Below are positions 1-8,706 of a stretch of DNA of 64,000 bases, one piece after another. Where the stretch lies: NCBI GenBank assembly GCA_030681645.1, contig JAUXRX010000017.1, forward strand, positions 62,001 through 126,000. Reading direction: 5' to 3'. The notes beneath the pieces are model-generated. The model was not told the DNA's origin and made no database searches. It saw only the letters and a program-made list of their open reading frames with translations. Position 1 is the first letter of the stretch; each line of letters begins with the position of its first letter. Both the position numbers and the translations under genes were made by a program. The stretch is from Archangium sp. (GTDB lineage Bacteria; Myxococcota; Myxococcia; Myxococcales; Myxococcaceae).

Positions 1-844
1 CCTGCGGTCCGGCCATCGCCGACACCTTCACGCCGCCGCCCGGGGCGAGGCCCCACGCGAACGCGCCGACCACCGCGGTGACGCTGCCGGCCGCGAGCCC
101 GATGAGCCCGGCCGTGGTGAAGGTGCGCGCCGACTGGAAGGTCGGGAGCTGCGCGAGCGGCAGGTTGAGCTGGGCGTCGGGGGTGAGCTGGCCACCCATC
201 ACCTGTCCCGCCGCGAGGAACGCGCCGCTCACCGCGGCGGCCGCGGTCCCTGCGATGAAGATCGCCCGGCCGGTCGTGCGCTGGCCTGCCCCTGGATCGT
301 CCACTCTCGACACGGCAGGAGGCGCGATCACCGCCACGGCCTTCGCCTCGACCGGGCGTTGCCCCGGCAGCCGGGCGAGCTCGAGCTGGCTGAGCAACTG
401 CGTGAGCGCCTTGCTCGCGGTCTGCTTGAAGGGCTGGCCTTCCAGCGTCACCGTCTGCGTCGGGCTCACCACCTTGCCGTCGTCGCGCACCACGCGCCCC
501 GAGACCTGCACCGCGCCCTCGAGGGTGAAGTCGAGGCTGGCGTAGACCGCGTAGAGCGACTCGGCCTTCTTCGCCAACTGCACCAGGCACTCGTCTTCGC
601 GTTCACAGTCCTGCCGCTTGAGCTCCCTCAGCGCGAAGTCGAAGCGCGCGAAGTCGGGGATCTGGGCGCCCGCCAGGCGCAGCAGCCGGGTGAACTCGCG
701 CTGCGTCGTCTCGCGCTCTTCCTTCGTGAAGCCCTCAGGCGTGCGCTTCACCTCGAGGGGAAACGGCATCACCTGCGGAGCCTGGGCGAGCGCCACCGAA
801 GAAACGAACAGCGCCACGCAACCCCACTTCTCGAGCGCGAACAT
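1..844 (-). CDS. Exported or membrane protein of unknown function (C-terminus cut by window edge)
   Basis: Reads on the minus strand from ATG at 844 and leaves the window at base 1, so about 281 codons are visible without a stop. The protein opens with a signal peptide (hydrophobic residues 9-20, probable cleavage after ALA). A soluble region of about 150 residues follows, with a CEREDEC pair of cysteines near residue 80. Two Gly/Ala-rich hydrophobic segments lie near residues 190-215 and 243-268 and look like membrane helices. It lies 74 bases downstream of glgB on the same strand and could be read from the same transcript. A periplasmic domain followed by helices is common in myxobacterial envelope proteins, but I recognise no family and assign no function. 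Confidence 0.72.
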   Translation of the reverse strand, partial: MFALEKWGCVALFVSSVALAQAPQVMPFPLEVKRTPEGFTKEERETTQREFTRLLRLAGAQIPDFARFDFALRELKRQDCEREDECLVQLAKKAESLYAVYASLDFTLEGAVQVSGRVVRDDGKVVSPTQTVTLEGQPFKQTASKALTQLLSQLELARLPGQRPVEAKAVAVIAPPAVSRVDDPGAGQRTTGRAIFIAGTAAAAVSGAFLAAGQVMGGQLTPDAQLNLPLAQLPTFQSARTFTTAGLIGLAAGSVTAVVGAFAWGLAPGGGVKVSAMAGPQ

Positions 845-918
845 GAATGGGCGCAGCGTAACAACCGCCCCCGGCCCACTTCATCGTGGGCGCTTTCCCA
901 CATCTGCTCCAACTCGAC

Positions 919-3108
919 TCAAATGGTCTTCTTCTTCGGCTCGTCGATCGGCGCCAGCCAGCACACCGCGAGCGGGGGCAGGGTGATCACCACGCTCGCC
1001 GGCTGGCCATCCCACGACTTGTGCTCGGCTTTGAGCGGCGCGTTCAGCACGTTCGAGCCGCCGAACTCCGCTGCGTCCGTGTTGAGGATCTCGGCCCACC
1101 AGCCTCCGCCGGGCACGCCGACCCGCCACTGACGAACGACAGGCGACATGTTGGCCACGCAGACGATCTCCCGCCACGCGTTGTGGCCGCGGCGCACGAA
1201 GATGTAGACGTTGTCGGCCGCCGCGTCGGCCTGCACCCACTGGAAGCCCTGGGGCCAGAAGTCGCTCTCGAACAACGAGCCTTCCTGCCGGTAGAGCGCG
1301 TTGAGCCTGCCCACCAGCTTCATCATGCCCGCGTGCCGCGGGAACGCGCCGAGGTGCCATTCCACGCTCGAGTCGTGGTTCCACTCGGTCCACTGGCCCA
1401 GCTCGTTGCCCATGAAGAGGAGCTTCTTGCCGGGGTGGGCCCACATCCACCCGTAGAGGGCGCGCAGGTTGGCCTGCTTCTGCCACTCGTCGCCCGGCAT
1501 CTTGTTGGCGAGCGAGCCCTTGCCGTGCACCACCTCGTCGTGGCTCAGCGGCAGCACGAAGTCTTCGCTGTACGCGTAGAGCAGGCCGAAGGTGAGCTGG
1601 TGGTGGTGGTGCTGCCGGTGAATCGGGTCCTTCTGGAAGTAGCTCAGGGTGTCGTGCATCCACCCCATGTTCCACTTGTGGGTGAAGCCCAGGCCGCCGT
1701 CGCGCGTGGGGCGGGACACCCGCGGCCACGAGGTCGACTCCTCGGCCAGCACGTGCACGTCGGGGTGCAGCGCGTGCACCGTGTCGTTGAGCTCGCGGAG
1801 GAAGCCGATCGCCTCTTCGTTCTCGCGCCCGCCGTGCTGGTTGGGGATCCACTCCCCCTCTTTGCGCGAGTAGTCGAGGTAGAGCATCGAGGCCACCGCG
1901 TCCACCCGCAGCCCGTCCACGTGGTACTGCTCGAGCCAGAAGAGCGCGTTGGCCACCAGGAAGTTCCTCACCTCGTTGCGGCCGAAGTTGAAGATGAGCG
2001 TGCCCCAGTCAGGGTGCGCGCCCTTTCGCGGGTCGGCGTGTTCGTACAGCGAGGTGCCGTCGAACTGCGCCAGGGCGAAGGTGTCGCGCGGAAAGTGCCC
2101 TGGCACCCAGTCGATCAGCACGCCCACGCCCGCCTGGTGGAGCGTGTCGACGAGGAAGCGGAAGTCGTCGGGCGTGCCGAAGCGCGCGCTGGGCGCGTAG
2201 TAGCCCGACACCTGGTAGCCCCAGCTCCCGCCGAAGGGGTGCTCGGCCACCGGCAGGAACTCCACGTGCGTGAAGCCCAGCCGCGAGGCGTGCTCGGCCA
2301 GCTTCGGCGCCAGCTCGCGGTAGGTGAGGCTGCGGTTGCCGTCTTCGGGCACGCGCATCCACGAGCCGAGGTGCACCTCGTAGATGCTCATCGGCGCCCG
2401 CGCGGCGTCGAGCTTCTCTCTCTTCCGCAGCCAGCTCTCGTCGCCCCACTGGTAGCCCTCGAGCTTGTGCACCACCGAGGCCGACAGCGGCGGCGGCTCG
2501 GTGCGGAAGGCGAGCGGATCGGCCTTGAGGAAGGGCGCGCCTCCCCGCGGGGAGATCTCGAACTTGTACCGGTTGCCGGGCGCGACGCCGGGCACGAAGA
2601 TCTCCCACAGCCCCGAGGCCCCCAGCGAGCGCATCAGGTGCCGCCGCCCGTCCCACCGGTTGAAGTCGCCCACCACCGAGACGCCCTCTGCATTCGGCGC
2701 CCACACCACGAAGGCGGTGCCGGTGACGCCCTGGTGCGTGAGCGGGTGCGCGCCCAGCCGATCCCACAGGCGGCGGTGCCGGCCTTCACCCACGAAGTGC
2801 AGGTCGGCGGGGCCCAGCGTGGGCAGGAAGGCGTAGGGGTCTTTCTCGCGGGAGGTGCCCTGCGCGAAGTGCAGCTCGAGCTCGTACGGCGCCAGGGCGC
2901 CGGCGGTGAGGCGACCTTCGAAGATGCCGGGGAAGCCGGGCCGCGGCTCGAGCGTCGCCTGGGCCTTGCCCATGGTGACCACGACCTTCGTGGCGTCGGC
3001 GCGGAAGACGCGAAAGAACACCTCGCCCCCCGCCTGGTGCGCGCCGAGCAGGCCGTGGGGGTTGGCCGTCCGGAGCGCCAGCAACTGCCGCAGAGCGTCT
3101 TCGTGCAT
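919..3108 (-). CDS. glgB: 1,4-alpha-glucan branching enzyme GlgB
   Basis: Makes alpha-1,6 branches in glycogen in the cytoplasm. Starting at ATG 3108 ([10 protein letters not shown]) it is 729 residues, close to the 728 of E. coli GlgB; longer upstream reading adds only low-complexity Arg/Ala sequence. The N-terminal CBM48-like module (about 1-220) includes [13 protein letters not shown] near 145-157. The GH13 catalytic domain shows the full triad: nucleophile Asp403 in [11 protein letters not shown], acid/base Glu456 in VLAEES, and Asp524 in [11 protein letters not shown]. The C-terminal beta domain ends with a Lys-rich tail. No glgA, glgC or glgX lies in the visible flank. The upstream minus-strand genes (a cytochrome-like lipoprotein and a Gly-rich lipoprotein) seem unrelated in function. 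Confidence 0.97.
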   Translation of the reverse strand: MHEDALRQLLALRTANPHGLLGAHQAGGEVFFRVFRADATKVVVTMGKAQATLEPRPGFPGIFEGRLTAGALAPYELELHFAQGTSREKDPYAFLPTLGPADLHFVGEGRHRRLWDRLGAHPLTHQGVTGTAFVVWAPNAEGVSVVGDFNRWDGRRHLMRSLGASGLWEIFVPGVAPGNRYKFEISPRGGAPFLKADPLAFRTEPPPLSASVVHKLEGYQWGDESWLRKREKLDAARAPMSIYEVHLGSWMRVPEDGNRSLTYRELAPKLAEHASRLGFTHVEFLPVAEHPFGGSWGYQVSGYYAPSARFGTPDDFRFLVDTLHQAGVGVLIDWVPGHFPRDTFALAQFDGTSLYEHADPRKGAHPDWGTLIFNFGRNEVRNFLVANALFWLEQYHVDGLRVDAVASMLYLDYSRKEGEWIPNQHGGRENEEAIGFLRELNDTVHALHPDVHVLAEESTSWPRVSRPTRDGGLGFTHKWNMGWMHDTLSYFQKDPIHRQHHHHQLTFGLLYAYSEDFVLPLSHDEVVHGKGSLANKMPGDEWQKQANLRALYGWMWAHPGKKLLFMGNELGQWTEWNHDSSVEWHLGAFPRHAGMMKLVGRLNALYRQEGSLFESDFWPQGFQWVQADAAADNVYIFVRRGHNAWREIVCVANMSPVVRQWRVGVPGGGWWAEILNTDAAEFGGSNVLNAPLKAEHKSWDGQPASVVITLPPLAVCWLAPIDEPKKKTI

Positions 3109-3143
3109 GTCAGCCGAAGCGTGTACCAGAAAAGAAAATCGGG

Positions 3144-3518
3144 TCAGGGACAGTTCGTGGTGCCCAACGGCACGCCCGCGTCGAGCCAGTCCACCAGCAC
3201 GGCCTTGTCGGCCGCGTTCAGGGGCGGACCACCGAGCGGCATGAAGTCCGTGCGCAGCGCCTCGAGCGCCGCGGCGCGCACGGTGCTGGAGAAATACGTG
3301 GCCTGGAAGTCGGCCTGGGTGAGCAGGGGAAACGGTGCTCCCTGGGTCGGCGGAGCGCCGTGGCAGGGCTGGCACCTCGTGCGCAGCACGGCCCCGACGT
3401 CGCAGGGCAGCTGAGGCCCTGCGTCGAGGCCTGCATCGATGCCAGAGGGCGGGGTGGGCCCGCACGCGGCGGACACCACCCCGGCCATCACGAAGGCCGT
3501 TACGGGAACGAGCCGCAC
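3144..3518 (-). CDS. Small lipoprotein with a c-type heme motif
   Basis: About 124 residues if read from GTG 3518, which gives a good lipoprotein signal ([18 protein letters not shown], lipid-modified Cys19). A start at ATG 3488 would leave too short a signal. A single CQPCH heme-attachment motif (CxxCH, residues 49-53) is followed by a possible axial Met in DFMPLGG, as in small single-heme cytochrome domains found in many myxobacterial envelope proteins. The chosen start lies inside the 3' end of the upstream Gly-rich lipoprotein gene (19-base overlap), suggesting translational coupling. Likely an envelope-anchored electron carrier or a heme domain of unknown partner; the redox partner cannot be told from the context. 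Confidence 0.7.
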   Translation of the reverse strand: MRLVPVTAFVMAGVVSAACGPTPPSGIDAGLDAGPQLPCDVGAVLRTRCQPCHGAPPTQGAPFPLLTQADFQATYFSSTVRAAALEALRTDFMPLGGPPLNAADKAVLVDWLDAGVPLGTTNCP

Positions 3519-4174
3519 GCCGCCGCGGTGAAGTTGGTGTTGTGCGTCTGGTTGATGGTGACGTTCTGGGTCACCGCCGCCACCGGGTCGCGCCACACGT
3601 GATCCGTGGGAGGCGCCTCGCACATGCTGTTGGCGTTGCGGTCGGCGTAATAGTCGACCTGGTAGGCCTGACCCTGCGCCAGCATCTGGGTGAAGGTGAT
3701 GGTGAAGTTGCCCGACGCGACCGTCTGCTGCTGGGTCGACACGATGCCGCCGTCGGAGATCTGCACGAGCGCCATGCGCATCACTTCGCCGTTGTGCGGG
3801 GCGTAGCCGGTGCCGTTGAACACCAGGTCGAACATGGCCGTGCCGCCGCCACCGCCGGTCGCACCGCCGCCACCGCCGGTCGCACCGCCACCACCGCCGG
3901 TGGTGCCGCCGCCGCCGCCGGTGGTGCCGCCGCCGCCCCCGGTCGTGCCCCCGCCGCCCCCGGTCGTGCCCCCACCGCCACCGACGCCTGCGTCAGGGAA
4001 GGGGCTGCCGGCCTTGCACACGCCGCTCTCGCAGGTGAACTCGGCCTTCGCAGCCTTGGCCTTGTCGGCACAGTCGGCGAAGTCGACGCACTCGGGTGCG
4101 CAGCTCGACGAGTAGAGGAAGAGTGAAACGGCGACCGACGCCAGTGCGGCAACTTTCAGCGGATGAGCCTTCAT
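3500..4174 (-). CDS. Lipoprotein with Gly/Thr tandem-repeat linker
   Basis: 224 residues from ATG 4174, preceded by a plausible Shine-Dalgarno (CTCCTGGGAG). The signal peptide ends in a lipobox-like SSSC (residues 22-25). A short Cys-rich segment (residues 25-55, [10 protein letters not shown]) leads into seven copies of a [11 protein letters not shown] heptapeptide (about 64-113), which looks like a flexible linker. The C-terminal half (about 115-224) has the alternating hydrophobic pattern of a small beta-sandwich and ends with an AACGSFP tail. It shares a 19-base overlap with the downstream heme-motif lipoprotein, so the two probably act together at the cell envelope. No known family recognised. 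Confidence 0.8.
   Translation of the reverse strand: MKAHPLKVAALASVAVSLFLYSSSCAPECVDFADCADKAKAAKAEFTCESGVCKAGSPFPDAGVGGGGGTTGGGGGTTGGGGGTTGGGGGTTGGGGGATGGGGGATGGGGGTAMFDLVFNGTGYAPHNGEVMRMALVQISDGGIVSTQQQTVASGNFTITFTQMLAQGQAYQVDYYADRNANSMCEAPPTDHVWRDPVAAVTQNVTINQTHNTNFTAAACGSFP
3841..3984. repeat. 21-bp in-frame minisatellite (Gly/Thr linker)
   Basis: Nearly seven tandem copies of a 21-base unit, each coding for a TTGGGGG or ATGGGGG heptapeptide on the minus strand. The unit length is a multiple of three, so copy number can change without a frameshift. Confidence 0.85.
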
Positions 4175-4277
4175 GTGGTGGGTCTCCCAGGAGAAATGGT
4201 GCGACCAGCCCTCTTAGGCCAACCGAGCACTCAGTTCCAAAAAAGAAGGAGCCCGGGACGGGCGAAGCCAGACCCGG

Positions 4278-4466
4278 TTACGAGGCCCTGGGCTTGTAGA
4301 AGAGCGTCAGCGAGTAGCAGTGAAACTCGTTGTCGCTCGACTGCCGCACCACGCGGTCGACGATCTCGAGATCGCTGTTGGTCTTGAGCCAGCGCGACAC
4401 GTTCTCGCTCAGCTCTTCGCGTTCCTTCGCCTTCGTCGCCGAAAACACCTTGACGCCAGTGAACAT
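4278..4466 (-). CDS. Small hypothetical protein
   Basis: A 62-residue protein from ATG 4466 (MFTGVKVFSATKAKEREELS); a TTG 36 bases upstream is also open. It is charged and soluble, with one predicted amphipathic helix (AKEREELSENVSRWLKT) and a C-terminal beta-rich part ending in YSLTLFYKPRAS. No signal peptide or metal motif is visible. It sits alone, divergent from the PHP gene at 4511 and about 100 bases downstream of the Gly-rich lipoprotein gene. Length and composition resemble small conserved cytoplasmic proteins of myxobacteria; function unknown. Confidence 0.6.
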   Translation of the reverse strand: MFTGVKVFSATKAKEREELSENVSRWLKTNSDLEIVDRVVRQSSDNEFHCYSLTLFYKPRAS

Positions 4467-4510
4467 GCGGGGCTTATCCCACGCGGCGAATTCCCCCTTC
4501 AAGGGCCTCC

Positions 4511-5230
4511 ATGCTGATCGATCTGCACGTCCATTCGTATTTGTCCCGCGATTGCCAGCTCGACCCTCGTGCGGTGCTCACCCGCGCCGAGTCATTCGGG
4601 CTGGACGGTGTCGCGTTCACCGAGACCAACACGCAGGACGGCTGCGACGAGCTCTTCGACCTCCAGCGCACCACGAAGCTGCGGATCTTCGTGGGCCTCG
4701 AGCTGGCCACGGACAAAGGTCAGTATCTCTGTTTCTTCGAGAAGCCCGAGCGCGCGCCCGAGCCGGTGCAGATGTGGGGCAGCAACCGCGAGACGCCCTG
4801 GAAGGCCGAGGAGTGCCTGCCGAAGCTCAAGGCGCTGGGCGCGGCGATCGTCGCCGCCCGCCCGTACGACAAGGACTACCCGACCCCGGCGCTCGACTTC
4901 ATCAAGACGCTCAAGCTGCTCTCGGCGGTCGAGGTCTACAACCCCAAGGCCCGCGCGGGCGCGAACGAGCTGGCGATCGAGGCGGCGAGCGCGCTGCAGG
5001 TGCCCGGGGTGGCGGGCAGCGACGCGCGGGGCTCGGTCGACGAGGTGGGCTACGCGGCCACGCTCTTCACCCGGCCGGTGACGACGCAGGCTGACCTGGT
5101 GAAGGCGCTGCTGGGCCGCGATTACTTCCCCGTGCAGATGGGCGAGCTGCCGCACCTGCAGCGGCCCGGCGACGCGCGCACCGCGGAGCTCAAGGCGAAG
5201 AAGCGGAAGAAGCGCCGTTGGCCCCGGTGA
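4511..5230 (+). CDS. PHP-domain metal-dependent phosphoesterase
   Basis: 239 residues from ATG 4511. Starts directly with the first PHP motif, LIDLHVHSYLSRD (HxH, residues 6-8), followed by VAFTETNTQ where family members carry the second metal ligands. Further motifs are VGLELAT near residue 61, VEVYNPKARAG near 138 and a final GSDAR near 168, all in the usual PHP order. Such proteins hydrolyse phosphoester bonds using a di- or trinuclear metal site; the natural substrate is unknown. The C-terminus is very basic (LKAKKRKKRRWPR). The last 41 bases overlap the 3' end of the convergent lipoprotein gene at 5190. Confidence 0.88.
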   Translation: MLIDLHVHSYLSRDCQLDPRAVLTRAESFGLDGVAFTETNTQDGCDELFDLQRTTKLRIFVGLELATDKGQYLCFFEKPERAPEPVQMWGSNRETPWKAEECLPKLKALGAAIVAARPYDKDYPTPALDFIKTLKLLSAVEVYNPKARAGANELAIEAASALQVPGVAGSDARGSVDEVGYAATLFTRPVTTQADLVKALLGRDYFPVQMGELPHLQRPGDARTAELKAKKRKKRRWPR

Positions 5231-5927
5231 AGGCCGTCAGCCGCCCGTCGAGCAGGGTGGCCGTGCGCGCGCCGTCGCCCCAGCGCCAGGTCTCCTTGCG
5301 CTGGGTGTCGACGAGGTCGATGCGCTTGCTGTCGGGGTAGCCCCAGGCCATCTCCAGCGCCTCGGCGGGCATGTCGATCACCGCGGCCTTGGTGCGGATC
5401 GCCTCTCGCACGCCGTCGGAGAAGCCCTCGAGGCGCCTGCTCTGGTCTTCGCGGGTGAGGTGCCGCTCGAGCTCGGCGAGGAAGTCCTGGTCGGTCTTGA
5501 GGCCGGGCCTGAGCACCAGCACGGCCGGAGGCGAGTGCGGCGGGGTGCCTGCCACCTCGAGGTAGAGCCACACCAGCGAGCGCGGCGTGTAGAGCACCCG
5601 CTCGGTCATCACCCAGGCCGAGGGGAACTCGACCTTCGTGATGCGCACCTTCGTGCCCGCGGGGAAGGTGCGCTCGACCGCGCCCGGCTTGAGCGGCTTG
5701 CCGTCGGTACCGTCGAGCAGGCGCACCAGCTCCGGGGGCACCGGGGTGAGCAGGCGCCTGGTGGCGTCGCCGAAGAACGGGGTGAGGAACATCGAGACGC
5801 GCAGGAAGCGCTCATCGCCGTTGAGCGAGCGCTCGAGGTCGGCGACCTGGGTGGGCGGAATCGCCACCTGCGCGGTGACGCAGCCGCAGAGCAGCAGCAG
5901 GCCCGCGGCGGCGATCAGCCGGGTCAC
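5190..5927 (-). CDS. Lipoprotein of unknown function
   Basis: 245 residues from GTG 5927, which overlaps the TGA of the upstream FmdB-like gene (GTGA), indicating translational coupling. The N-terminus (TRLIAAAGLLLLCGC) is a clear lipoprotein signal with Cys16. The mature part contains a region rich in VRITKVEFPSAWVMTER-type beta strands near residues 105-150 and a domain with TWRWGDGARTATLLDGRL near the end that looks like a small beta repeat. No family recognised. It converges on the PHP gene and the two overlap by 41 bases. Confidence 0.78.
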   Translation of the reverse strand: MTRLIAAAGLLLLCGCVTAQVAIPPTQVADLERSLNGDERFLRVSMFLTPFFGDATRRLLTPVPPELVRLLDGTDGKPLKPGAVERTFPAGTKVRITKVEFPSAWVMTERVLYTPRSLVWLYLEVAGTPPHSPPAVLVLRPGLKTDQDFLAELERHLTREDQSRRLEGFSDGVREAIRTKAAVIDMPAEALEMAWGYPDSKRIDLVDTQRKETWRWGDGARTATLLDGRLTAFTGANGASSASSP

Positions 5928-6277
5928 GTGGAGGAACCGCCCGAGCCGGTGCTGCCGCCGCCCGTGGTGCCCGAGCCGGAAGAAGCGGGAGCGGCGGGGG
6001 CCGCGGTGGTGGTGGTGGTGCTCGCGGTGCTGGCGCCGGTGCCGCTGCTGGCGGCGGTGGTGGAGGCCGGCGTGGTCGACGCGCCGTCCTTCTTCGCGCT
6101 CGCGTACAGGTCGGACCCCCAGCCGCCGCCCTTGAGCTGGAAGCTGGTGCGGCTCATCAGGCGCGCGAGGGCAGGCTCGTGGCACTTCGGGCACTCGGTG
6201 GGGTTGGGGTCGCTCACCTTGTGCATCACCTCGAGCTCGTTCCCGCACTTCGCACACTTGTATTCGTAGATCGGCAC
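5924..6277 (-). CDS. FmdB-family zinc-ribbon protein
   Basis: 117 residues starting MPIYEYKCAKCGNELEV, the signature opening of the FmdB/CxxC_CxxC_SSSS regulatory family. Cys8, Cys11, Cys29 and Cys32 form two CxxC knuckles that should bind one zinc. After residue 60 the chain becomes a long low-complexity Ser/Thr/Ala/Gly tail, unusual in length for the family. Members are often called putative regulatory proteins; actual function is unknown. Starts four bases after the gene at 6282 ends and overlaps the next lipoprotein start, so these three minus-strand genes look like one operon. Confidence 0.88.
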   Translation of the reverse strand: MPIYEYKCAKCGNELEVMHKVSDPNPTECPKCHEPALARLMSRTSFQLKGGGWGSDLYASAKKDGASTTPASTTAASSGTGASTASTTTTTAAPAAPASSGSGTTGGGSTGSGGSST

Positions 6278-6281
6278 GGCG

Positions 6282-7457
6282 TTACCTCTTGTCCTTGAGC
6301 CAGGGCTCGAGCAGCCCGAGTTTTTCCAGCGCTCGCCGCAGGCTCTCGGCGTGGAGCGCGTGTTGCCGCGAGATCAGATCCACCAGGGTCGGCACGGTGG
6401 GGGCGGCGTCCTTCACTTCTTTCACCAGGGCGGCGAGCTCCTTCGACAACACCTGGGAGAACTTCTTCTCGATGCCCAGGTCTTCGAGGTAGCGGCCGCG
6501 GAAGAGCAGGTCGAGCCGCAGCGAGAGGTTCTCGGTGGCGAGCGCTTCCTTGATCCAGCGCTCGCGCACCTGGGTCACCTCGGCGTCGATGCCCAGCGCG
6601 GCGATGAGCTTCTCGAGCTCTTCCACCGTCAACCCGAAGGCGTGCGCGGCGCGGCCGAGCGAGCCCTTCTGGTCGATCACCGCGGCGAGCACCCCGTCGC
6701 GTTCCTTCTTCTCGATCAGCTCGAAGAGCTCGTGTTCCTCGAGCACGTCCTCGACGTCGCCGACGCTGAGCGTCTGGTTGCGCTTGCTCACGTAGCCCTG
6801 CTCGAGGGTGCGCAGCAGCGCGACCCGGTGCGGCACCTGGGCAATCAGCGCCTCGACGGTCTCCTTGCCCTCGGGGCGGAAGAGCGATTCGAAGCTGGCG
6901 CGGGTCGGGTCGACGGTGGTGAAGCGGCCGCGCGGGGCGGGCAGGTTGCGCCTGGGCAGGAAGGACGAGCCCGGCAGCGACGGCTGGGCGGGCGCGCGAT
7001 CGAACTCGCCGGCGCGGCGCTTGTGGGGCGCGATCTTCTCTTTGATCGTCTGGGCTTTGGGTTTGCGCGCCCGCGGCGCGGACGGCTGCGGGTCCTTCGT
7101 GGGCTTTTCAGGGCGAGCGGAGGTGAGCACGGGCAGGGGCGCGGGGGCCTTCTTGGGGGTCTCGCGCGCCACCTTGCGGATCTCGTCGTAGTAGCCGGTC
7201 AGTTCCCGCTCGGCCGCGACGCTGGTCCTGGTGCCGAGCACGACGTCGACCAGCGCGAAGGGGCCGAGCTTCGCGGTGGGCTCGGCGTCGGTGAGCTCGC
7301 GCACCCGGGGGTCGTCGGCGTCTTCGAGCATGGCCAGGGCGTCCCGCACCAGGCCGGGCGAGGCCGGGGCCCTGGCCCGCCGGCAGAAGTCGGACACCGC
7401 CACCGCGATGGGCGTGGGGACATCTTCGGGGAGTCGCTTGCGCTGCCAGGCCATCAT
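6282..7457 (-). CDS. Hypothetical protein with Fis-like C-terminal helices
   Basis: About 391 residues from ATG 7457 (MMAWQRKRLPEDVPTP). An N-terminal helical part (about 1-110) is followed by a basic, Pro-rich linker (about 110-200) and a helical C-terminal domain. In the last, GSLGRAAHAFGLTVEELEKL reads like the helix-turn-helix of Fis-type proteins. It might therefore bind nucleic acid, but the match is by eye only. First gene of a three-gene minus-strand operon with the FmdB-like and lipoprotein genes. Divergent from the HEAT/fur pair at 7569, so 7458-7568 should hold promoters for both directions. Confidence 0.75.
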   Translation of the reverse strand: MMAWQRKRLPEDVPTPIAVAVSDFCRRARAPASPGLVRDALAMLEDADDPRVRELTDAEPTAKLGPFALVDVVLGTRTSVAAERELTGYYDEIRKVARETPKKAPAPLPVLTSARPEKPTKDPQPSAPRARKPKAQTIKEKIAPHKRRAGEFDRAPAQPSLPGSSFLPRRNLPAPRGRFTTVDPTRASFESLFRPEGKETVEALIAQVPHRVALLRTLEQGYVSKRNQTLSVGDVEDVLEEHELFELIEKKERDGVLAAVIDQKGSLGRAAHAFGLTVEELEKLIAALGIDAEVTQVRERWIKEALATENLSLRLDLLFRGRYLEDLGIEKKFSQVLSKELAALVKEVKDAAPTVPTLVDLISRQHALHAESLRRALEKLGLLEPWLKDKR

Positions 7458-7568
7458 CTTGGGTGTCAAAGGGTGCCGCGGTGCGTATAAGCAGTCTTCG
7501 GAACCTGTCAATCAAGCGGAGCGACCCCGTCGCCGAAGGCGGAGTGGGTTCGCAGCGGAGCACACGAC

Positions 7569-8108
7569 ATGAACGCCAAGCCCGAGACGTCAGACGAGCC
7601 CAGCGTCGTCGGAGTCCGTGTCCGCCCGGTGTGGTCGATGGTCCTGTACGGGCTGCTGGTCCTCTCGGCAGGGGTGGCGTTCTACGCCCAGCGGTCGCCG
7701 GGCGTCGACCCGATGGTGGCCCGCACCGCGCCGTGGATCTTCCTGGTGTTCGGGCTGGGCTTCTCGATCTACCGGATCGCCCTGGTCGCGGCGCGCCGGT
7801 ACTCGCCGTTCAAGGCCTTCATCCAGATCTTCCTGGCGGCGTTGTTCTTCCTGCTCCTGCTCTTTCCCCGGGTGCAGGTGGCGGCCGGGGAGAGCTCGTT
7901 GTTGGTGCACCGCGACGAGCGGGTGCGGGCGCTGGCGGCGGAGGTGATGGGCTGGCGCGGTGACCAGGGGCAGGGCGCCGCGCTGGTGAAGCTGCTCGAC
8001 GACCCCTCGCCCGAGGTGCGCGAGGCGGCGCACGCGGCGCTGGTGAAGCTCAACGCGGGCGTAGACCTGGGGCTGACCCCCGAAGGCTGGGGAAAGCGTT
8101 TTCCGTGA
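7569..8108 (+). CDS. Inner-membrane protein with short HEAT-like repeat
   Basis: 179 residues from ATG 7569. Three hydrophobic segments are visible: SMVLYGLLVLSAGVAFYA (about 23-40), IFLVFGLGFSIYRIALV (about 57-73) and FIQIFLAALFFLLLLF (about 84-99). The C-terminal part (about 108-165) reads as two HEAT-like helices pairs (RVRALAAEVMGW, SPEVREAAHAALVKL). HEAT repeats are protein-binding. The TGA stop overlaps the GTG of fur (GTGA), so the two are translationally coupled, which suggests a link to metal homeostasis but does not prove one. Confidence 0.82.
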   Translation: MNAKPETSDEPSVVGVRVRPVWSMVLYGLLVLSAGVAFYAQRSPGVDPMVARTAPWIFLVFGLGFSIYRIALVAARRYSPFKAFIQIFLAALFFLLLLFPRVQVAAGESSLLVHRDERVRALAAEVMGWRGDQGQGAALVKLLDDPSPEVREAAHAALVKLNAGVDLGLTPEGWGKRFP

Positions 8109-8554
8109 GCGTCTCGAGCGCGCAGCGGGAAGAGCTCGAGCGGCTGCTCGAGCGGTACATGACCGAGCGGGGGCTCAAGTCGACCCGCCAGCGCAGCCTG
8201 ATCATCGACCTGTTCTTCGACATGCACGGCCACCTCTCGGTGGAGGACGTGTGGTCGCGCGTGCGGCAAGACGACCCGCGGGTGTCGGTGGCGACGGTGT
8301 ACCGCACCATGAAGCTGCTCTCGGAAGCGGGCCTGGCGCACGCGCGCAACTTCGGCGACGGGCAGACGCGCTTCGAGCCGGCGGTGGGGCGCGAGCACCA
8401 CGATCACCTCATCTGCACCCGCTGCGGCACGATCATCGAGTTCGAGAACGATCAGATCGAGCGCATGCAGGACGCCGTCGCGCGCCGGCATGGCTTCAAG
8501 GTGACCTCGCACAAGATGGAGCTCTACGGCCTGTGCAAGAACTGTCAGAAGTAG
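8105..8554 (+). CDS. fur: Fur-family metal-responsive repressor
   Basis: 149 residues from GTG 8105, overlapping the upstream stop. The N-terminal winged helix (about 20-85) contains STRQRSLIIDLFF and SVATVYRTMKLLSEAGL, the recognition helix of the family. The C-terminal dimerisation domain carries HHDH (98-101), CTRC (Cys104, Cys107) and CKNC (Cys144, Cys147), i.e. both CxxC zinc pairs and the histidine-rich regulatory site. Fur proteins repress iron uptake with Fe(II) as corepressor; sequence alone cannot exclude the peroxide (PerR) or zinc (Zur) subgroups, but the residue pattern is most like Fur. The flank holds no iron-uptake gene. Confidence 0.93.
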   Translation: MSVSSAQREELERLLERYMTERGLKSTRQRSLIIDLFFDMHGHLSVEDVWSRVRQDDPRVSVATVYRTMKLLSEAGLAHARNFGDGQTRFEPAVGREHHDHLICTRCGTIIEFENDQIERMQDAVARRHGFKVTSHKMELYGLCKNCQK

Positions 8555-8700
8555 GAGCGCAGGCGGCAGCCGCGGAACGCGGCGCGAGACAGGTCCGGAG
8601 CGAAGCGGAGACCTGGCCGAGCCGGAGCGACCAGGGAAACGGAGCGCAGGCGGCAGCCGCGGAACGCGGCGCGAGACAGGTCCGGAGCGACCCGGGAAAC
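8554..8700. repeat. Imperfect tandem repeat between fur and the TlpA-like gene
   Basis: A 50-base segment (GGAGCGCAGGCGGCAGCCGC...) at 8554-8603 recurs exactly at 8641-8690, 87 bases later. The shorter motif CCGGAGCGACCMGGGAAAC closes both units (about 8622-8640 and 8682-8700). It starts at the fur stop codon and ends seven bases before the next start. It is open in one frame but that reading looks non-coding. Confidence 0.85.
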
Positions 8701-8706
8701 ACAGTC

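Noticed and set aside
886..3414. 842-codon plus-strand open frame
   Set aside because: Antisense to glgB, whose catalytic residues are all in place on the minus strand.
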